Shown here piece after piece: positions 22,133 through 29,530 of a DNA stretch of 31,117 nt (positions within the stretch are counted from its first letter, which is position 1; each line of letters opens with the position of its first letter). Below the pieces are notes generated by a model. It saw only the letters and a program-made list of their open reading frames with translations. It ran no database searches and was not told the origin of the DNA. Source of the DNA: a virus. The stretch is from positions 1-31,117 of the IMG/VR virus record IMGVR_UViG_3300038629_000664. The stretch is one strand, 5' to 3'. A program made the position numbers and the translations under genes.

Positions 22133-22311
22133 ATGGTTTTCTCACCATTTGATGGGTTTTGGATTTCCATAAACTCTTCTTCAAACTCCTGGATTTTTGA
22201 CTCGGAATATGCAGGCAATTCTATGGCATGAACGTGCTCAAATACCTTTTCCAGAAGTTTAGTTAAATGTTCGACTCTCCTCAGTGGCGTATCATTCGTG
22301 AAACAAATCAT
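22129..22311 (-). CDS. Small acidic helical protein (60 aa)
   Basis: Starts MICFTNDTPLRRVEHLTKLL and continues EKVFEHVHAIELPAYSESKI, then an acidic helix (QEFEEEFMEIQN). Both ends overlap neighbours by one to four bases, in a tight run between the second methyltransferase and the metallophosphatase. No family recognised. Confidence 0.68.
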   Translation of the reverse strand: MICFTNDTPLRRVEHLTKLLEKVFEHVHAIELPAYSESKIQEFEEEFMEIQNPSNGEKTI

Positions 22312-23018
22312 CAGAATATCCCTCCGAAAGGGTCATAGGTATGTTTTGAAAATACCCGTTCAGTTCGCATCTCCGTATTAAGTTTCATCCGGACCCGATA
22401 TTCGGCGATGCATTTAAAGTCGTCCGGTGCTTTGTATTCCGATATTATAACGGTATTATTTTCCGACCACCTCCTCATTACTTCCCAAAACTTTTCAGAG
22501 TCAAAACTGGTGCTAAAATATTCCTGCCCAGTGTCGGCATATGGCGGGTCACAATATATGAATGCATTCTTTGGTATCCATTCGTCATAAGACATGCAAT
22601 TGAAATTTACTCCCCAAATATCCTTCGCCATTTTTAAAACAGTTTTTGCGGCACCTTTGACATAATTAACCTTCTTGGAATCCTTTGCAAGACCGGCAAA
22701 CCACATCCCGGCGAATGAGCAAAAGTGACCAATAAATCCAACCAATGCAGGGTCGGCTTCTTCTTTATTTGCCTTTAATGCTTTATATTCCGACTCATTA
22801 AAATGAGTTGGTGGCACCCATCCGTTTTGCAGGGCTTTATACATGGCGATGAGATATGGATTTGTATCAGATGCGAACCGGCGTTTGGCGGCAACATCTC
22901 GCACAATCCATGCTGACCCGACAAATGGCTCAACAAATTCTTGGCCAGGTTTCATCCATTGATTTATCATATTGCATATCGGCTCAGCAATGGTGCCTTT
23001 GCCACCAAAAAATCTCAT
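22311..23018 (-). CDS. DNA adenine methyltransferase, D12/Dam class (copy 1)
   Basis: Start at ATG 23018 (MRFFGGKGTI), with GGAAGGAATATTTTAAT upstream; longer forms lie inside the next gene's frame. 235 residues. Motif I is FVEPFVGSA (28-36; SAM binding), motif IV is CDPPYAD (DPPY 157-160), with FGGKG at the N-terminus. Predicted N6-adenine methylation of a short site. A second related copy follows directly upstream (23020-23874), about one-third identical by eye. No restriction nuclease is nearby. Confidence 0.9.
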   Translation of the reverse strand: MRFFGGKGTIAEPICNMINQWMKPGQEFVEPFVGSAWIVRDVAAKRRFASDTNPYLIAMYKALQNGWVPPTHFNESEYKALKANKEEADPALVGFIGHFCSFAGMWFAGLAKDSKKVNYVKGAAKTVLKMAKDIWGVNFNCMSYDEWIPKNAFIYCDPPYADTGQEYFSTSFDSEKFWEVMRRWSENNTVIISEYKAPDDFKCIAEYRVRMKLNTEMRTERVFSKHTYDPFGGIF

Positions 23019-23019
23019 A

Positions 23020-23874
23020 TTAAAATATTCCTTCCCACGGATTATATTTGGTTTTTGAAAATAGCTTTTCAACTCGGTCTGCCTTTGACATATTGCCCCT
23101 GCTATCTTTAACAAAAATGCAGGTCTTTGTTGGTATCTCAATGATACAAGGGAAATCATCCGGCGCATCATATTCCGAAATCACAACGGTGTTGGTCGGG
23201 TCAGATGCCCACTCTCGCATCACATCCCAAAAATGGTCGGTATCAAACGTCTTTGTGAAGTATGGTTGGTCTGTTCCAGAGTATGGTGGGTCGCAATATA
23301 TAAGGGCGTTTTTCGGATTGAATTCATCATAACTTTTGGAAAAGAATTTGACCCCTTTTATTTTGTCCCTAAGTTGGATTAAAGTATTGTGGCCTTTGAG
23401 GGCGAATTCTTGAAGGTGGCCAGTTCCCTTTTTGCCTTTTCCTTTTGCATCCCGTGCATAACTGCCAAACCACATTCCATAAAAGGAGCAGGCAATTCCG
23501 GCGAAACCGATATCTGCCGGGGTTGGATTCCAATCGTCCGGCATATCTGTGCCGAATCCATCTTGGTTTTTATAGTCCGGCATGACGAGCTTTTTCATTG
23601 CATAATATTCATTTTCGGTCACCGAAGTTGCCGGTTTCCATTTGCCCTGTAAGGCTTTATACATTGCAATGAGAAATTTATTTGTATCGTTGGCGATTCT
23701 TTCCTTTGCCATCATTCCGGCACAAATAGATGCTCCACCAACAAATGGCTCAAAATATCTCTGGTCTTTTCGAATCATATGATTCAAGACAGTTGTGATA
23801 TCTAATGCCGTCCTCTGTTTGCCTCCGAAATATTGCAAGATTTTACCATCCTTTTTGATAATTAGAAACGTCAT
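23020..23874 (-). CDS. DNA adenine methyltransferase, D12/Dam class (copy 2)
   Basis: Motifs: YFGGKQR (15-21), FEPFVGGAS (41-49), CDPPYSG (DPPY 195-198). It shares with copy 1 the blocks NDTNKFLIAMYKALQ, CSFYGMWF, KNALIYCDPPY and the FSKTKYNPWEGIF end (copy 1: FSKHTYDPFGGIF). The ATG at 23874 lies inside the upstream gene and lacks a well-spaced ribosome site; a TTG at 23838 giving MQYFGGK would avoid the overlap and match copy 1's start, so it may be the true start. An insert (KKLVMPDYKNQDGFGTDMPD) sets it apart from copy 1. Confidence 0.88.
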   Translation of the reverse strand: MTFLIIKKDGKILQYFGGKQRTALDITTVLNHMIRKDQRYFEPFVGGASICAGMMAKERIANDTNKFLIAMYKALQGKWKPATSVTENEYYAMKKLVMPDYKNQDGFGTDMPDDWNPTPADIGFAGIACSFYGMWFGSYARDAKGKGKKGTGHLQEFALKGHNTLIQLRDKIKGVKFFSKSYDEFNPKNALIYCDPPYSGTDQPYFTKTFDTDHFWDVMREWASDPTNTVVISEYDAPDDFPCIIEIPTKTCIFVKDSRGNMSKADRVEKLFSKTKYNPWEGIF

Positions 23875-24193
23875 ATCCCTGTCGTTGGACGTCTCGGCGG
23901 GTAATTCTAATCGGAATATGTTTCACTTTTATATATTCTCCTTGCCTAACTCTTTTCAAATATCCGGCTTTTGTTAGGTAACGCCGATATACATCAACCG
24001 TCCCATATTCATGACTAAAATACATGTGGGCTTGCAAATAGGATTCCATCCAATGGTATCCGCGTTTTAAAGGTGGTAGCTTTTTCTCAAATTCCCTTTG
24101 CTTTAAAAGGCGTTTACGTTTGATAATCTGGCCGTTTTTAAATCGATTGATATAACGTTTTACATTATACCACGTTCCGTAATCATATGTCAT
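23843..24193 (-). CDS. Hypothetical basic protein, Tyr/Arg-rich (116 aa)
   Basis: GAGGAGAAATA precedes the ATG (MTYDYGTWYN). Very basic and tyrosine-rich: VKRYINRFKNGQIIKRKRLL, YRRYLTKAGYLKRVRQGEYI, KVKHIPIRITRRDV. The central part YHWMESYLQAHMYFSHEYGT resembles a winged-helix-like region. Such composition suggests nucleic acid binding. It lies between the gp46 gene and the methyltransferases. Family not recognised. Confidence 0.72.
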   Translation of the reverse strand: MTYDYGTWYNVKRYINRFKNGQIIKRKRLLKQREFEKKLPPLKRGYHWMESYLQAHMYFSHEYGTVDVYRRYLTKAGYLKRVRQGEYIKVKHIPIRITRRDVQRQGYDVSNYQKGW

Positions 24194-24218
24194 TATTTCT
24201 CCTCTGAATAATTATATT

Positions 24219-26159
24219 TCATATTTTTTCCAATCTCGAGAATCTCTCTTTTATGGCTCGAAAAGTGACATCAAATTGGTCGGCCAGTTGATGTTTATGT
24301 GAAATATTGATAATTGTAAATCCTTTCTGGCGCATGGAATCAATGATATTTATTATCCCGCGGATGCCGTCATCGTCCAGACTCCGGTCAAATACCTCAT
24401 CCATAATGAGCAGATTTGAGGTCAGGGAATTTTTCATTTTGGCAATATCAAGAAATGAAAATAGCAGGGCGATATCACATCGTTGCCTCTCCCCTTCGGA
24501 AAAATTATTATAAGACAATTTATCATATCCCTTGAGGGCAATTTTCTCTTCGAGTTCCTCATCAAATGATATTTCATATGGCGCAGATAAAATGCTCAAA
24601 TACTGGTTGACCAATGTGTTGAGTTTCGGGATATAACGTTTAATAATATAGGTCTTAATGCCTTTATCGGACAGTATTTTGATCGTTACATCGTGAACCA
24701 GTTTTTTAAAGGCCAGTTGTTTTTGATTTATTTGGGCGGCTGAAACCTCCTCTGCCGGCCCATCCTCATCTTTTAAATTCCCACGGGACTCGTTTCGCAG
24801 GTCTTCAATTTGTTTTTCGACTTCGGTGATGCGGCGTTTTGTATTGGAAATTACGGACTCACGAGTTGCCTTAAAATTGGCCAGTTGCTTTTTACCGGCC
24901 TCAATTTTTGCATCGTTTACCTTTACGTCATTCTCGTCATCATACCATCCAAGCTGATAATTTGACATTTCTGTTTCCAGAAGTTTACACTTTTCGTCAA
25001 GTGGTGCAATCGTATCGGCTTCAATCTTATCAATCTCCGCCTTAAATGCCTCAACCTTATCCAACTCAGCTTCGACTTTTTTGTGGCGTTTTTCTAATAT
25101 CTCTATCTCTGCTCGAATATCCGCCAATTGTTTCTTTTGGAATTTTGGGTCCATTGGCTGTTTACAAGCGGAGCATTCGGTTGTTACCGTATAATATTCA
25201 AGGTCGGTCTTTTTACCTTCCAATTCAAGACCGATTTTATAGCGGACTTTTGACCCCTTATCGTGGTTTTGCCGATATTTTTCTTTATCACCTTCCAATC
25301 CCTCTTTTAAAGCGACCATCTCATGAAAATATCCGGACCGCTCATTGCCCAATTTTTCGTGGGCGGCTTGCTTGTCGGCTATACCCAAAGTGAGGTCTGC
25401 AGACCTTTTTTTAAGGTCTATCATCGACTGTTTTAATTCCCCGGCCTGCTTTTTTAATGCGGCCAGTTCATCTTTTGCCGATGCCTGTTCTTTTTCAATA
25501 CTCCCCATCAACTCCTCAATTTGGTCATCGTTGGATTCCCGCTGTTGCTTATTGTACTCCAAAATCATATTTAGTTTATATTGAAGTTTATCGATAGCGG
25601 TATCATTATCTCGCATCTCATCCTTTAATATCGATAATTTTGCCTTGACGAGTTTATTCATCACGGAAAATATCTCAATCGCCAGGATATCCTCTATAAA
25701 CATCCGTTTGTCGGCGGCTGTGAGGCGCAGGAACGGGATATAATCAGTTGTGGACATGATGAGTGTATGCTTTAAATTTTTCTTTGAAAATCCAAGCACA
25801 AACTCCAAATATGTCTGAGTATCCATCATCATTGACGCTTCATCCATCGGCGTCCCGTCCTTTTCGATGGTAAAAACGTTCGGCTTTGCCCCACGGGAAA
25901 TTATATAATTGGATTTTCCGGCCTGCACCTCCAATACCACAAGGCAGTCCTTTTTATTGAGGATGTTTACAATTTGCTCCTTTTTACATTTTCGCAGTGG
26001 TCTGCCGGTCAAAGCAAAAAATAATGCCTCAACGAAGACTGATTTGCCGGCCCCATTATTGCCGATAATATTGATGGTCTCTTGGGAATCGAGACGCATC
26101 TCCGTCCAACCTTTTCCATAGGAGAACAGGTTTTTCCATTTGATTTTCTTGAATAGCAT
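24219..26159 (-). CDS. 46: Recombination exonuclease subunit, Rad50/SbcC type (T4 gp46-like)
   Basis: A 646-residue ABC-ATPase with Walker A GNNGAGKS (33-40), long coiled coil (about 170-470), a zinc hook at C329-x2-C332 (TECSACKQ), signature FSEGERQRCD and Walker B LLIMDEVFDRSLDD. T4 gp46 is 560 residues. With the gp47-like nuclease (26330-27379) it processes DNA ends for recombination and host DNA breakdown. ATG at 26159 follows two bases after the small gene that separates it from gp47. Confidence 0.95.
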   Translation of the reverse strand: MLFKKIKWKNLFSYGKGWTEMRLDSQETINIIGNNGAGKSVFVEALFFALTGRPLRKCKKEQIVNILNKKDCLVVLEVQAGKSNYIISRGAKPNVFTIEKDGTPMDEASMMMDTQTYLEFVLGFSKKNLKHTLIMSTTDYIPFLRLTAADKRMFIEDILAIEIFSVMNKLVKAKLSILKDEMRDNDTAIDKLQYKLNMILEYNKQQRESNDDQIEELMGSIEKEQASAKDELAALKKQAGELKQSMIDLKKRSADLTLGIADKQAAHEKLGNERSGYFHEMVALKEGLEGDKEKYRQNHDKGSKVRYKIGLELEGKKTDLEYYTVTTECSACKQPMDPKFQKKQLADIRAEIEILEKRHKKVEAELDKVEAFKAEIDKIEADTIAPLDEKCKLLETEMSNYQLGWYDDENDVKVNDAKIEAGKKQLANFKATRESVISNTKRRITEVEKQIEDLRNESRGNLKDEDGPAEEVSAAQINQKQLAFKKLVHDVTIKILSDKGIKTYIIKRYIPKLNTLVNQYLSILSAPYEISFDEELEEKIALKGYDKLSYNNFSEGERQRCDIALLFSFLDIAKMKNSLTSNLLIMDEVFDRSLDDDGIRGIINIIDSMRQKGFTIINISHKHQLADQFDVTFRAIKERFSRLEKI

Positions 26160-26160
26160 T

Positions 26161-26346
26161 TTAGCTCCTGAAAATTATCAGTGGCACAAATCCATACCAA
26201 CCGAATTCCAGATATGGAGAGTGGTCTTGGATATCTTCCGTAATTTGCCATTGATATAATATCTTTGCACGGACGGAATTAAACCCAAAATCACCAACTC
26301 CGACATCCGATAAATCTGGCTTGCTTAAATCAACTGAGGGCTTCAT
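26161..26346 (-). CDS. Small protein between gp47 and gp46 (61 aa)
   Basis: The ATG lies in the last codons of the gp47-like gene (17-base overlap). The middle (GFNSVRAKILYQWQITEDIQ) and end (PYLEFGWYGFVPLIIFRS) are protein-like, with an aromatic tail. It sits in the same position as T4 46.1/46.2 small genes but I see no clear match. Function unknown. Confidence 0.7.
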   Translation of the reverse strand: MKPSVDLSKPDLSDVGVGDFGFNSVRAKILYQWQITEDIQDHSPYLEFGWYGFVPLIIFRS

Positions 26347-27379
26347 TATAGGTCTCCTTCATCAATTTTATAACCCCGGCTTTGAGGTCGGCATCCAAAT
26401 CGTCTTGGATTTCCATATACCCTTCAAATATTTCCATAAAATCCTCATTGTCAACGTCCCCATCATCCGGCGCATCCAATAAAAGACTTATATCAATGAC
26501 ATCACATTTTATAGCAGATTCCATCAATTTTGACAAAAGTTTTTCATCTTTTGCCTTCATTTTGTAATTGAGATAAACCTTTACATAACAATCGGCGGCG
26601 GATTCAACGTGCTTTTTAGTTATAGGCTTGTCCGCCGTCAAATATATTTTTTTGAATATCGATCGGGCCATTGGGACTTGTTTTAAGTCAAAATCGTCCA
26701 ATCGCTGAGTTTGGGCTATTTTCTGTGCAAGCTCTAAAGTATAAGCAAACTTCTGGTCGCCGCAGTCGGCCCACGTGGTCTGATAAAACGACCCCAAATA
26801 AAAGATATTGCCCTTTTTCTGCACCAGATGAAAGTGACCGGAAAATACCCATTTAAATTTACGCAGGGTCGATGCATTCATCCCGCCAGTGCATTTGATA
26901 CCATTGGTCATTTCAAAACCTTGCAGTTCGAAATGGCCGAAGCAATACTTCGCCTTAGAATTTTTTATTGCGGCCAGAGACTCATCCCAGTTCTCTTTGT
27001 TTATCCACGGCACAAAAAGGCACGGGACTCCATCAATTTCAATCTCCTCCGGTGCCTGAACAATTTTGATATGTTTATGCTTTTTAAATATCAGGTCCGG
27101 AGTGTTGACTTTGCTCGTATTTTTGAAAAGAGTATCGTGGTTCCCAATGAGCAAAAGCACTTTAATATCGCTGGCAATCTCATTTAAAACAATGTCCAGG
27201 ATTTTAATCGATATAAAATTCCGGTTATCGAAAAAATCCCCCAATATAATCATCCGCCTGATATCGTTCTCTTTGCAATATCCTATAAATTTCTTCCACT
27301 CGGTTATTTGGTAATCGATAAATCGCTCATCGTTAATCCGCATTCCGAAGTGAAGGTCGCCAATTACAGCAACAGCCAT
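26330..27379 (-). CDS. 47: Recombination nuclease subunit, Mre11/SbcD type (T4 gp47-like)
   Basis: A 349-residue metallophosphoesterase nuclease, near T4 gp47 (339). Motifs: IGDLHFG (D8, H10), LGDFFDN (D48), LIGNHDT (N80, H81), FGHFELQG and FSGHFHLV. The C-terminal 100 residues form the ATPase-binding region with acidic clusters (DAPDDGDVDNEDFMEI). It pairs with gp46 downstream. GGAG precedes the ATG. Confidence 0.94.
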   Translation of the reverse strand: MAVAVIGDLHFGMRINDERFIDYQITEWKKFIGYCKENDIRRMIILGDFFDNRNFISIKILDIVLNEIASDIKVLLLIGNHDTLFKNTSKVNTPDLIFKKHKHIKIVQAPEEIEIDGVPCLFVPWINKENWDESLAAIKNSKAKYCFGHFELQGFEMTNGIKCTGGMNASTLRKFKWVFSGHFHLVQKKGNIFYLGSFYQTTWADCGDQKFAYTLELAQKIAQTQRLDDFDLKQVPMARSIFKKIYLTADKPITKKHVESAADCYVKVYLNYKMKAKDEKLLSKLMESAIKCDVIDISLLLDAPDDGDVDNEDFMEIFEGYMEIQDDLDADLKAGVIKLMKETYNEALS

Positions 27380-27383
27380 TTTG

Positions 27384-27839
27384 TTAATCTCCGAATTTTA
27401 TTTGTTTTTCTGGTATATTCCCTGCATCTAATGTGGCACTTTCCCACATTCCACGAATAACGGTCGGGAAACGGGGCTCATCAGGAAAATTTCGTTTTGC
27501 TCTCTGGATACAAACTTCCATTGAGGTATAAAAGTGGCGTAAATATATCTTTACATCACTCAGTTCTTTGGCAAACTTCTCCCATGACTTACGATATACT
27601 GGCCGGAGGTTAGTTGCATCAACCACAACGGTATCATGACCGGCGTTAAATAATGATTCAACCATAAGCCGTTCAATTTCAGATACTCTTTTCTCCTCTT
27701 TAAAATACCGAATGGTGCCACCAAGAGTTTTTCGGATGGCATCCCGATTGACAATAGGATGTCCTGACTCCTTTGCCCATGTTGATTTGCCGGACTGTGG
27801 CAATCCAACCGTCAAAACCAATAATTTTTTACATATCAT
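27384..27839 (-). CDS. P-loop polynucleotide/nucleoside kinase-like protein
   Basis: Start at ATG 27839 with GGGG at good spacing (overlaps the gp55 stop by a few bases); 151 residues. Walker A is GLPQSGKST (near residue 12), then HPIVNRDAIRKTLGG, a Walker-B-like VVVDATNL, and RAKRNFPDEPRFP, all typical of AAA_33/Pnk-type kinases. No phosphatase domain is fused; the HAD gene at 7788-8387 could supply that. It may phosphorylate 5' ends of RNA or DNA or act on nucleosides. Confidence 0.85.
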   Translation of the reverse strand: MICKKLLVLTVGLPQSGKSTWAKESGHPIVNRDAIRKTLGGTIRYFKEEKRVSEIERLMVESLFNAGHDTVVVDATNLRPVYRKSWEKFAKELSDVKIYLRHFYTSMEVCIQRAKRNFPDEPRFPTVIRGMWESATLDAGNIPEKQIKFGD

Positions 27840-28245
27840 GTCTCTGCCCCACTTTAAATTGAATGCCATAACGGTGATATAATTGGGATATCTGTTCGTC
27901 CCGCAGTTTATCTTTAATGTTTTTCTGCTTTTTTTCTCCCGCCAAGGCATCCCAAAAATAGTGAATAATTACAGTCGTAAAATACCCGAATGGGTTTGTC
28001 CGTTCCGTGTCAAATTTATGGGCAATAATACAACATTTAAGGTATGCATCGGAGACCATATCCTCAATCCAAGTATAGCCGGAAAAACGGCCTTTCGTGC
28101 CTATCTGTTCCGCCATTTCATAGAATATCAGATGCAATCGCTCGCCTATTACGCCAGTCTTTTTTAGCTTTTTCAGCTCCGTTATCATTTCCTTATTGGT
28201 AACATAGTGCTTTCCCTTTGGATTTTTCTGCTTATTTTTAGACAT
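27829..28245 (-). CDS. 55: Late-transcription sigma factor (T4 gp55-like)
   Basis: Start at ATG 28245 (MSKNKQKNPKG) with AGGTGGAG upstream; 138 residues (T4 gp55 185). Similarity to gp55 is visible in HYVTNKEMITELKK, FSGYTWIEDMVSDAYLKC and AHKFDTERTNPFGYFTTVII, then EKKQ. These correspond to the sigma region 2-like part that binds core polymerase and the -10-like late promoter. The clamp-binding C-terminus of T4 gp55 is missing. A TTGACA/TATAAT promoter lies just upstream. Synteny with 47/46 supports the assignment. Confidence 0.87.
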   Translation of the reverse strand: MSKNKQKNPKGKHYVTNKEMITELKKLKKTGVIGERLHLIFYEMAEQIGTKGRFSGYTWIEDMVSDAYLKCCIIAHKFDTERTNPFGYFTTVIIHYFWDALAGEKKQKNIKDKLRDEQISQLYHRYGIQFKVGQRHDM

Positions 28246-28267
28246 CTGCTCCACCTTTCTGTCATCT

Positions 28268-28297
28268 ATTATACCAAATAGGGGAGGGTTTTGTCAA
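28268..28297 (-). promoter_or_regulatory. Consensus sigma70 promoter driving the gp55-like gene
   Basis: Perfect TTGACA (28292-28297), an 18 bp spacer and perfect TATAAT (28268-28273). Predicted start near 28261, about 16 nt before the ATG. The P1-P4 GCCGATA block is absent. It implies host polymerase makes the late sigma factor early. Confidence 0.82.
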
Positions 28298-28314
28298 AAC
28301 AAGCACAACATATG

Positions 28315-28440
28315 CTAATCGGCAGGAATTACCTTTTCTTTTTTGCGGTCATATTTGGATTTATCTTTGTGCCATTTGGTGGGTTTTGCGGTGGGAATGG
28401 CGAACGGAAGTTTCTGGCTCTCGGCCAGTTCTTTATTCAC
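28315..28440 (-). CDS. Small basic protein, GTG start (41 aa)
   Basis: Starts at GTG 28440, within the last codons of the prepilin gene, about nine bases after GGAAGA, and ends at TAG 28315. It is Lys-rich with an aromatic 'K-W-H-K-D-K-S-K-Y' motif (PTKWHKDKSKYDRKKEK). No family is recognised. It fills the gap between the prepilin and the gp55 promoter. Confidence 0.65.
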   Translation of the reverse strand: MNKELAESQKLPFAIPTAKPTKWHKDKSKYDRKKEKVIPAD

Positions 28441-28684
28441 TATTATTTTCTTCTTCCGTTTCGACATCGGTTGCGGCATCCTCTTCAGATTTTTCTATAC
28501 CGGCATATTTATATAAGCCATCCTTGCGGCTTTGAGCGGTCTGTTGCACGGCCTCAATTTTTTCCTTGGCATGTGTATCAAAACCAATATATCTCTTGGC
28601 AATAAAGGTGCCCAATACACCAATGATTAATAGAACTGCAATCAGCTCAATTAACGTGAAGCCCTTTTTATTTAGACGTTTCAT
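28433..28684 (-). CDS. Type IV prepilin-like protein (83 aa)
   Basis: The N-terminus is a textbook type IV prepilin signal: basic leader MKRLNKKG8, then FTLIELIAVLLIIGVLGTF, with Glu at +5 (E13) and methylated Phe (F9). Host prepilin peptidase should cut after G8. The remaining 55 residues are short (AKRYIGFDTHAKEKIE) and end in a highly acidic tail (EKSEEDAATDVETEEENN), so there is no full globular pilin domain. It follows the gene with a clamp-like tail (TAAATG) and lacks its own ribosome site. It may act with the PilX-like protein. Confidence 0.88.
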   Translation of the reverse strand: MKRLNKKGFTLIELIAVLLIIGVLGTFIAKRYIGFDTHAKEKIEAVQQTAQSRKDGLYKYAGIEKSEEDAATDVETEEENNSE

Positions 28685-29194
28685 TTAAAATAAGTCAGTC
28701 AATTTACCGGATACTTTAGCAGTCTCCATTGGTACATCCTCCGGCTCGACTTTTTCCTTTTTAGATTTATAAGCACGTTTTAACTTTGTTTCCAATATTT
28801 TATCGATGTCCATTGCTTCAATAATCGGCTCGAGTTCTTTAATTGCCGAAAATGGAAATATAGTATCATCAATTAAAAAGGGTTTAAACGTGGCTATTAT
28901 CCAATCAACAAGGCGGCGTGGTATTGCTCCCTGTGGGACACCCCTAATACCGGCCTCATCCCGTTTCATTTTCATATTAAAAATACAGGAATCGTTAACC
29001 TGTATTTTAGCATAATCATGGCCTTTGCCTTTTTTGATTTTGACGTTGTCCACATATCGGTGCGTAAAGCAAAGATATTTATATCCGTTAACGGTTTGAG
29101 TCGTCCGGCTGAAAATTAAATTACCGTAATCCTCTTCTTCATGCCGGAGTTCAATAAAAGGCAATCCAGATGTGCTATATTTTAGTTCGGACAT
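28685..29194 (-). CDS. Hypothetical protein with putative clamp-binding tail (169 aa)
   Basis: Start at ATG 29194 (MSELKYSTSG) with AAGG upstream. Beta-rich N-terminal half (FIELRHEEEDYGNLIFSRTT), middle containing IPRRLVDWIIATFKPFLIDD, and a charged C-terminal part (LKRAYKSKKEKVEPEDVPME). The last residues are GKLTDLF, like the polymerase tail NLSDIF. It lies just upstream of the prepilin and close to gp55, so a gp33-like co-activator of late transcription is imaginable but unproven. Confidence 0.72.
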   Translation of the reverse strand: MSELKYSTSGLPFIELRHEEEDYGNLIFSRTTQTVNGYKYLCFTHRYVDNVKIKKGKGHDYAKIQVNDSCIFNMKMKRDEAGIRGVPQGAIPRRLVDWIIATFKPFLIDDTIFPFSAIKELEPIIEAMDIDKILETKLKRAYKSKKEKVEPEDVPMETAKVSGKLTDLF

Positions 29195-29195
29195 A

Positions 29196-29411
29196 TTAAT
29201 ACCTTGCACAAGACGGGCAACAATCCCCATCTTCTTCCATTATCGGTTCATATAATTTGCGGCAACCGGTGCACATTTTAACGGTCATATGAATCAGCTC
29301 CCGTTCACGTTCCTCATCAATCGGCTCACATCCACAAGGAGTATGGTCGTGGCATGAGGGGCAAATATGCATTTCTTCCATCATATCATGAACGTCATTA
29401 TCTGTCATCAT
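29196..29411 (-). CDS. Small zinc-binding protein (71 aa)
   Basis: AAGGAGAAATCAAA precedes ATG 29411. Cysteine pairs CPSC, CGC, CTGC, CCPSC (MHICPSCHDHTPCGC ... MCTGCRKLY ... DCCPSCARY) could bind two zinc ions. The rest is acidic. It overlaps the 40-aa zinc ribbon by four bases and lies one base upstream of the gene with the clamp-like tail. Confidence 0.75.
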   Translation of the reverse strand: MMTDNDVHDMMEEMHICPSCHDHTPCGCEPIDEERERELIHMTVKMCTGCRKLYEPIMEEDGDCCPSCARY

Positions 29412-29530
29412 TTTGATTTCTCCTTTTCTTTATCGGCACAAATCGGACACTGGCCGGTCTGCTTAAAGTCCCAAAATATACTTCCACATTTGCATTTGTG
29501 AATTTGCGGGTTTGATGTAATTTTTGGCAT
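29408..29530 (-). CDS. Small zinc-ribbon protein (40 aa)
   Basis: ATG 29530 overlaps the previous stop (TAATG), with GGGAG nine bases upstream. Ligands are C13-x-C15 (HKCKCGS) and CPIC near the C-terminus. It ends in the start of the next gene (ATGA). It reads like a small rubredoxin/ribbon knuckle. Function unknown. Confidence 0.7.
   Translation of the reverse strand: MPKITSNPQIHKCKCGSIFWDFKQTGQCPICADKEKEKSK

Noticed and set aside
5188-29083. TATAAATA strings (T4-type late promoter) on the minus strand at 5188-5195, 28506-28513 and 29076-29083
   Set aside because: All three lie inside genes and encode Tyr-Lys-Tyr; none is placed before a gene start that lacks another promoter.
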